Positions 4,688 to 6,788 of a DNA stretch of 6,788 nt are shown piece after piece. Within the stretch, counting starts at the first letter, position 1. Each line of letters starts with the position of its first letter. The notes beneath the pieces were generated by a model. The model saw only the letters and a list, made by a program, of their open reading frames with translations. It was not told the DNA's origin and ran no database searches. Origin of the DNA: Actinomycetes bacterium. GTDB taxonomy: Bacteria > Actinomycetota > Acidimicrobiia > Acidimicrobiales > Palsa-688. The translations under genes were made by a program, and so were the position numbers. The stretch covers positions 1 through 6,788 of the forward strand of contig JAKBBA010000160.1 in NCBI GenBank assembly GCA_021808665.1, written 5' to 3'.

Positions 4688-5971
4688 GTGCGCATCTGTC
4701 GAAACGCGGATATTCGGCGGATTTTTCGGGTGGGGGTGCCGGCAGGTGAGAAGATTACGTTTATGCAGCAGATCGCCGGCCGGCGGCCGTTTGGTTCCTC
4801 GAGCGGGCGTGCCGTCGTGGTGGCAGCGACGGTCGGCGTCGCGGTGGCGTTACTGGCATTGGGTTGGCCCGCGCCATGGTGGCGTCCGGGGTCGGGCTCG
4901 CTTCGCCCCGGCTTCGCGGCGGACTTCCTGGTAGTCGTCGAGGCGGTCGGCATTCTCGGATGGTGGCGTTACACCGCCGCGAGTTTCGTGATAGTACAGG
5001 CTGCCACCGTCGCCTACGCGGCCACCGGGTACCCGCCCGGCCCGTCGGGTTACGCCGGCCTCGCAGTAGTAGGCGCGGTAGCGGCACGCTGCGAGCGCTC
5101 CTGGGTTCGCGTTGGGGCGCTCGGCGCGGCGATCGGCGGCGTCGCCATCGTAGAAGCCGTCCGCCACCCCAGCGGCGGGCCGGTCGTCGGTCTCGCGAAC
5201 GCGGCTCTGGTCGGCCTAGCGTGGGCGGCCGGGGCCGGGATCCGCCTGGCACGCCAGCGCAGTACCGCTGTGGCGGAAGCAGCCCGCCAGGCCGCCCTCG
5301 CACAGGAGGAGACATACCGCCGGGAGGCGGCCGAGGCGCGCGTGCAAGCAGCGGCAGAGCTTCACGACCGTATCGGGCACGCCCTCGCCGCCGCACTGCG
5401 CCAAGTCGAGGCCGCCGGCGTCGCAGGAGACCAACGCCGAGAGGTCCTGCTTGCACGTATACGCGAAAGGGTCCAAGAGAGCCTGATAGCACTAGGAGAA
5501 GTGGTGACAACTTGGGACGGCAACCGTAACGGGCGCACCAGTTCCGCCGCTCAGACCAACCTCGCAGCTCAAACCGGCAGTCTCAGCGCAGTTCTCGGGG
5601 AGTGGATAGCACCACTTGCCGCCTCAGGCGTTCGTGTCACGCTATCGATCGAAGGCGCCAAAGAGCATCTATGTTTTGCGGCGGAGCAGGCGCTCGCCTC
5701 TGCTCTCGACGAAGCGGTAGCCAACGTAGCGCGCCACTCCGCCAGCACGAGCGTGTCAATCGACATACACTTCGATGTTGGTGAGGCGACTTTAAGCGTC
5801 AACGACCCAGGACCTCGCCGTACCGGCACCGCCGGGGCCGGTACTGGTCTTAAATTCCTTGCTAACCGCCTCGAAATCGTGGGCGGCAGCCTGCGGGCAA
5901 GGCCGACCGACGCCGGCGGTTTCGCTTTCGATGCCAGGGTTCCAGCTGACTGCACCGAGGTACAACGATGA
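4688..5971 (+). CDS. Sensor histidine kinase, DesK/NarL type (HisKA_3)
   Basis: From GTG 4688 the protein has 427 residues. The N-terminal half carries about five to six hydrophobic segments (roughly 42-61, 79-92, 96-113, 121-133, 141-156, 166-186) with short loops, a membrane-embedded sensor without a large outer domain. A helical, Ala/Glu/Arg-rich linker follows (about 190-222). The HisKA_3 dimerisation box is ELHDRIGHAL with the phospho-acceptor His226. The ATP-binding domain shows the N-box EAVANVARH (Asn346), the NDPGP motif (Asp373) and GAGTGLKFLANRLEIVGGSL. All key residues are present, so it should be active. It should autophosphorylate and pass phosphate to the regulator whose gene overlaps its 3' end by ATGA. 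Its signal is unknown. The start was chosen on AGGAGGG; ATG 4763 (402 residues, His201) is the alternative and would begin closer to the first membrane segment. Its 5' half is duplicated in broken form at 1742-2090. The divergent operon is the natural target. Confidence 0.9.
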   Translation: MRICRNADIRRIFRVGVPAGEKITFMQQIAGRRPFGSSSGRAVVVAATVGVAVALLALGWPAPWWRPGSGSLRPGFAADFLVVVEAVGILGWWRYTAASFVIVQAATVAYAATGYPPGPSGYAGLAVVGAVAARCERSWVRVGALGAAIGGVAIVEAVRHPSGGPVVGLANAALVGLAWAAGAGIRLARQRSTAVAEAARQAALAQEETYRREAAEARVQAAAELHDRIGHALAAALRQVEAAGVAGDQRREVLLARIRERVQESLIALGEVVTTWDGNRNGRTSSAAQTNLAAQTGSLSAVLGEWIAPLAASGVRVTLSIEGAKEHLCFAAEQALASALDEAVANVARHSASTSVSIDIHFDVGEATLSVNDPGPRRTGTAGAGTGLKFLANRLEIVGGSLRARPTDAGGFAFDARVPADCTEVQR

Positions 5972-6624
5972 TCGACGTAGTAGTCGTAGACGACGACAGC
6001 GACGCAGCCGAAGCCCTCGGGGATCTCTGCGAATCCAGCGACGGCCTTCACTTCTCCGGCTGGGCGGCGAACACCCCCGACGGGCTCGCCCTAATCGAAC
6101 GGGTTCACCCCGACATCGTACTAGCCGACATCCGCATGCCCGGACCCGACGGCGTCACCCTCACCCGCTCACTTGCCTCCGCAGGCCGAGACCGGCGCCC
6201 CAGGGTGATCGTGCTCACCGCTTTCGCCCTCGACGAGTACCTACTCACCGCCCTCGCCGCCGGGGCCAGCGCCTTCCTGCCCAAATCGACGCCGTGGCCC
6301 GACATAGCCGACACCATCCGGGAAGTAAACCGAGGAGCAGCAGTCCTCCCCCCGATGCTCACCCGCCGGCTACTCGACCTAGTCATGCCTCCCGCCGGCA
6401 ACGGCGCCAAATTAACCCCCCGTGAAATCCAGATACTCAACCTTGTTGGCACCGCCCAAAGCAACGAGCAGATTGCTGGGCACTACGTAGTTTCAGTTGG
6501 CACGGTGCGAACTCATCTCCAACACCTACGCGCAAAGCTCGGCGTCACGAACCGAACCGAGCTCGCCCTAGCCGCACGACGCTACGGGCTTGGATACGAC
6601 GACCACGAGCAACCCCGAGAGTAG
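5968..6624 (+). CDS. Response regulator, NarL/LuxR type
   Basis: The 218-residue protein has a receiver domain (about 1-120) with acidic residues D8-D10, phospho-acceptor Asp54 (VLADIRMPG), the switch Thr84 (VIVLTAF) and Lys106 (FLPKST): the full set for phosphorylation. A linker leads to a LuxR-type helix-turn-helix at about 149-208, LTPREIQILNLV, then SNEQIAGHYVVSVGTVRTHL with the recognition helix and LRAKLGV. ATG 5968 overlaps the kinase stop (ATGA), and GAGG seven bases upstream serves as its ribosome site, so the pair is co-translated. It should bind DNA as a phosphorylated dimer. Likely targets are the divergent region upstream of the kinase, and perhaps the related region at 1724-1812, but no site is proved by the sequence. 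Length and motifs are standard for the family. Confidence 0.93.
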   Translation: MIDVVVVDDDSDAAEALGDLCESSDGLHFSGWAANTPDGLALIERVHPDIVLADIRMPGPDGVTLTRSLASAGRDRRPRVIVLTAFALDEYLLTALAAGASAFLPKSTPWPDIADTIREVNRGAAVLPPMLTRRLLDLVMPPAGNGAKLTPREIQILNLVGTAQSNEQIAGHYVVSVGTVRTHLQHLRAKLGVTNRTELALAARRYGLGYDDHEQPRE

Positions 6625-6639
6625 AGGGTATTCGACATC

Positions 6640-6788
6640 GTTGTCATCAAGCGGATATTCGGTCGGTCAGAAGCGGGGAGCATACATCTGCACCCCGACG
6701 CGACCACGCCCGTCAACACAATAGAAGTCAGCATCTCCTGAACCCGACGACTATCGCTCATCGCAGCCAACCATATCGCCTCTGGAGG
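6640..6788 (-). pseudogene. Possible fragment of a lipoprotein gene (signal peptide only)
   Basis: A minus-strand frame open from the right edge reads MSDSRRVQEMLTSIVL, then TGVVASGC (ATG 6761). Aligned without gaps to the signal peptide of the broken lipoprotein (DRRLVRRKLSGIVVEGVACS), 10 of 21 residues agree (D, R, V, L, I, V, G, V, S, G), and several codons are identical. After the Cys the frame loses lipoprotein character and runs into the response-regulator 3' end, so it is a truncated or decayed relative, or a chance likeness. The frame is also open upstream of the ATG to the window edge, so this could instead be the 3' end of an unrelated gene. No convincing ribosome site precedes ATG 6761. 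Nothing else in the 164 bases after the regulator could be named. Confidence 0.25.

Noticed and set aside
4294..4953. In-frame extension of the secreted protein far upstream
   Set aside because: ATG 4293 has an ideal AAGGAG and begins a clear signal peptide; the upstream residues are low-complexity and overlap the kinase 5' end on the other strand.
4761..5529. Long open frames on both strands within the kinase gene
   Set aside because: Arg/Pro-rich shadows of the kinase, whose catalytic motifs are complete in its own frame.
6651..6662. 12-base match GCGGATATTCGG to the kinase 5' block (4706-4717)
   Set aside because: An isolated 12-base match is expected by chance in a window this size, and the flanks do not match.

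Overview
The window looks like chromosomal DNA of a high-GC Gram-positive bacterium (Actinobacteria). Most genes have GC-rich codon use, GTG starts and ATGA/GTGA overlaps occur, and the protein types (NarL-type two-component pair, stand-alone Clp N-terminal-domain protein, lipoprotein with 'CMR..G' motifs) are typical of that phylum. It reads as an accessory region: two versions of one divergent layout, one decayed and one apparently intact. No rRNA, tRNA, CRISPR array, transposase or complete mobile element was seen.

Left edge (1-791). The 3' end of a conserved actinobacterial hypothetical gene enters from the left (to 637, plus strand). A 154-base gap between convergent genes follows, with nothing I can name.

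Unit A, decayed (792-2090). On the minus strand lie a lipoprotein gene interrupted by an in-frame TAA (792-1514) and, just upstream of it, a frameshifted fragment whose C-terminus resembles allene-oxide-cyclase/dirigent barrel proteins (1533-1723). Divergent to them, on the plus strand, is a broken copy of the membrane sensor part of a histidine kinase (1742-2090). It is plainly related to the intact kinase at 4688. The catalytic part of the kinase and any regulator are missing. About 800 bases without a convincing gene follow (2091-2893).

Unit B, apparently intact (2894-6624). The minus-strand transcript would read, in order: a seven-codon ORF, M-W-W-W-P-W-G, behind a near-perfect Shine-Dalgarno (4598-4621); a roughly 300-base leader with competing short inverted repeats; a secreted 197-residue protein of low GC (3700-4293); and, overlapping it by GTGA, a cytoplasmic Clp N-domain protein without an ATPase (2894-3703). 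Divergent on the plus strand are a DesK/NarL-type histidine kinase and its LuxR-type response regulator, overlapping by ATGA. The simplest reading is that this pair controls the divergent operon, with a conserved block near its start that is also kept in unit A.

Right edge (6625-6788). A minus-strand fragment resembles the signal peptide of the unit A lipoprotein. It hints at a third related unit beyond the window.

The most unusual items are the tryptophan-rich micro-ORF with its leader, the coupling of an exported protein to a Clp N-domain protein, and the duplicated kinase-linked layout. All functional links are inferred from gene order and sequence reading; nothing was searched.
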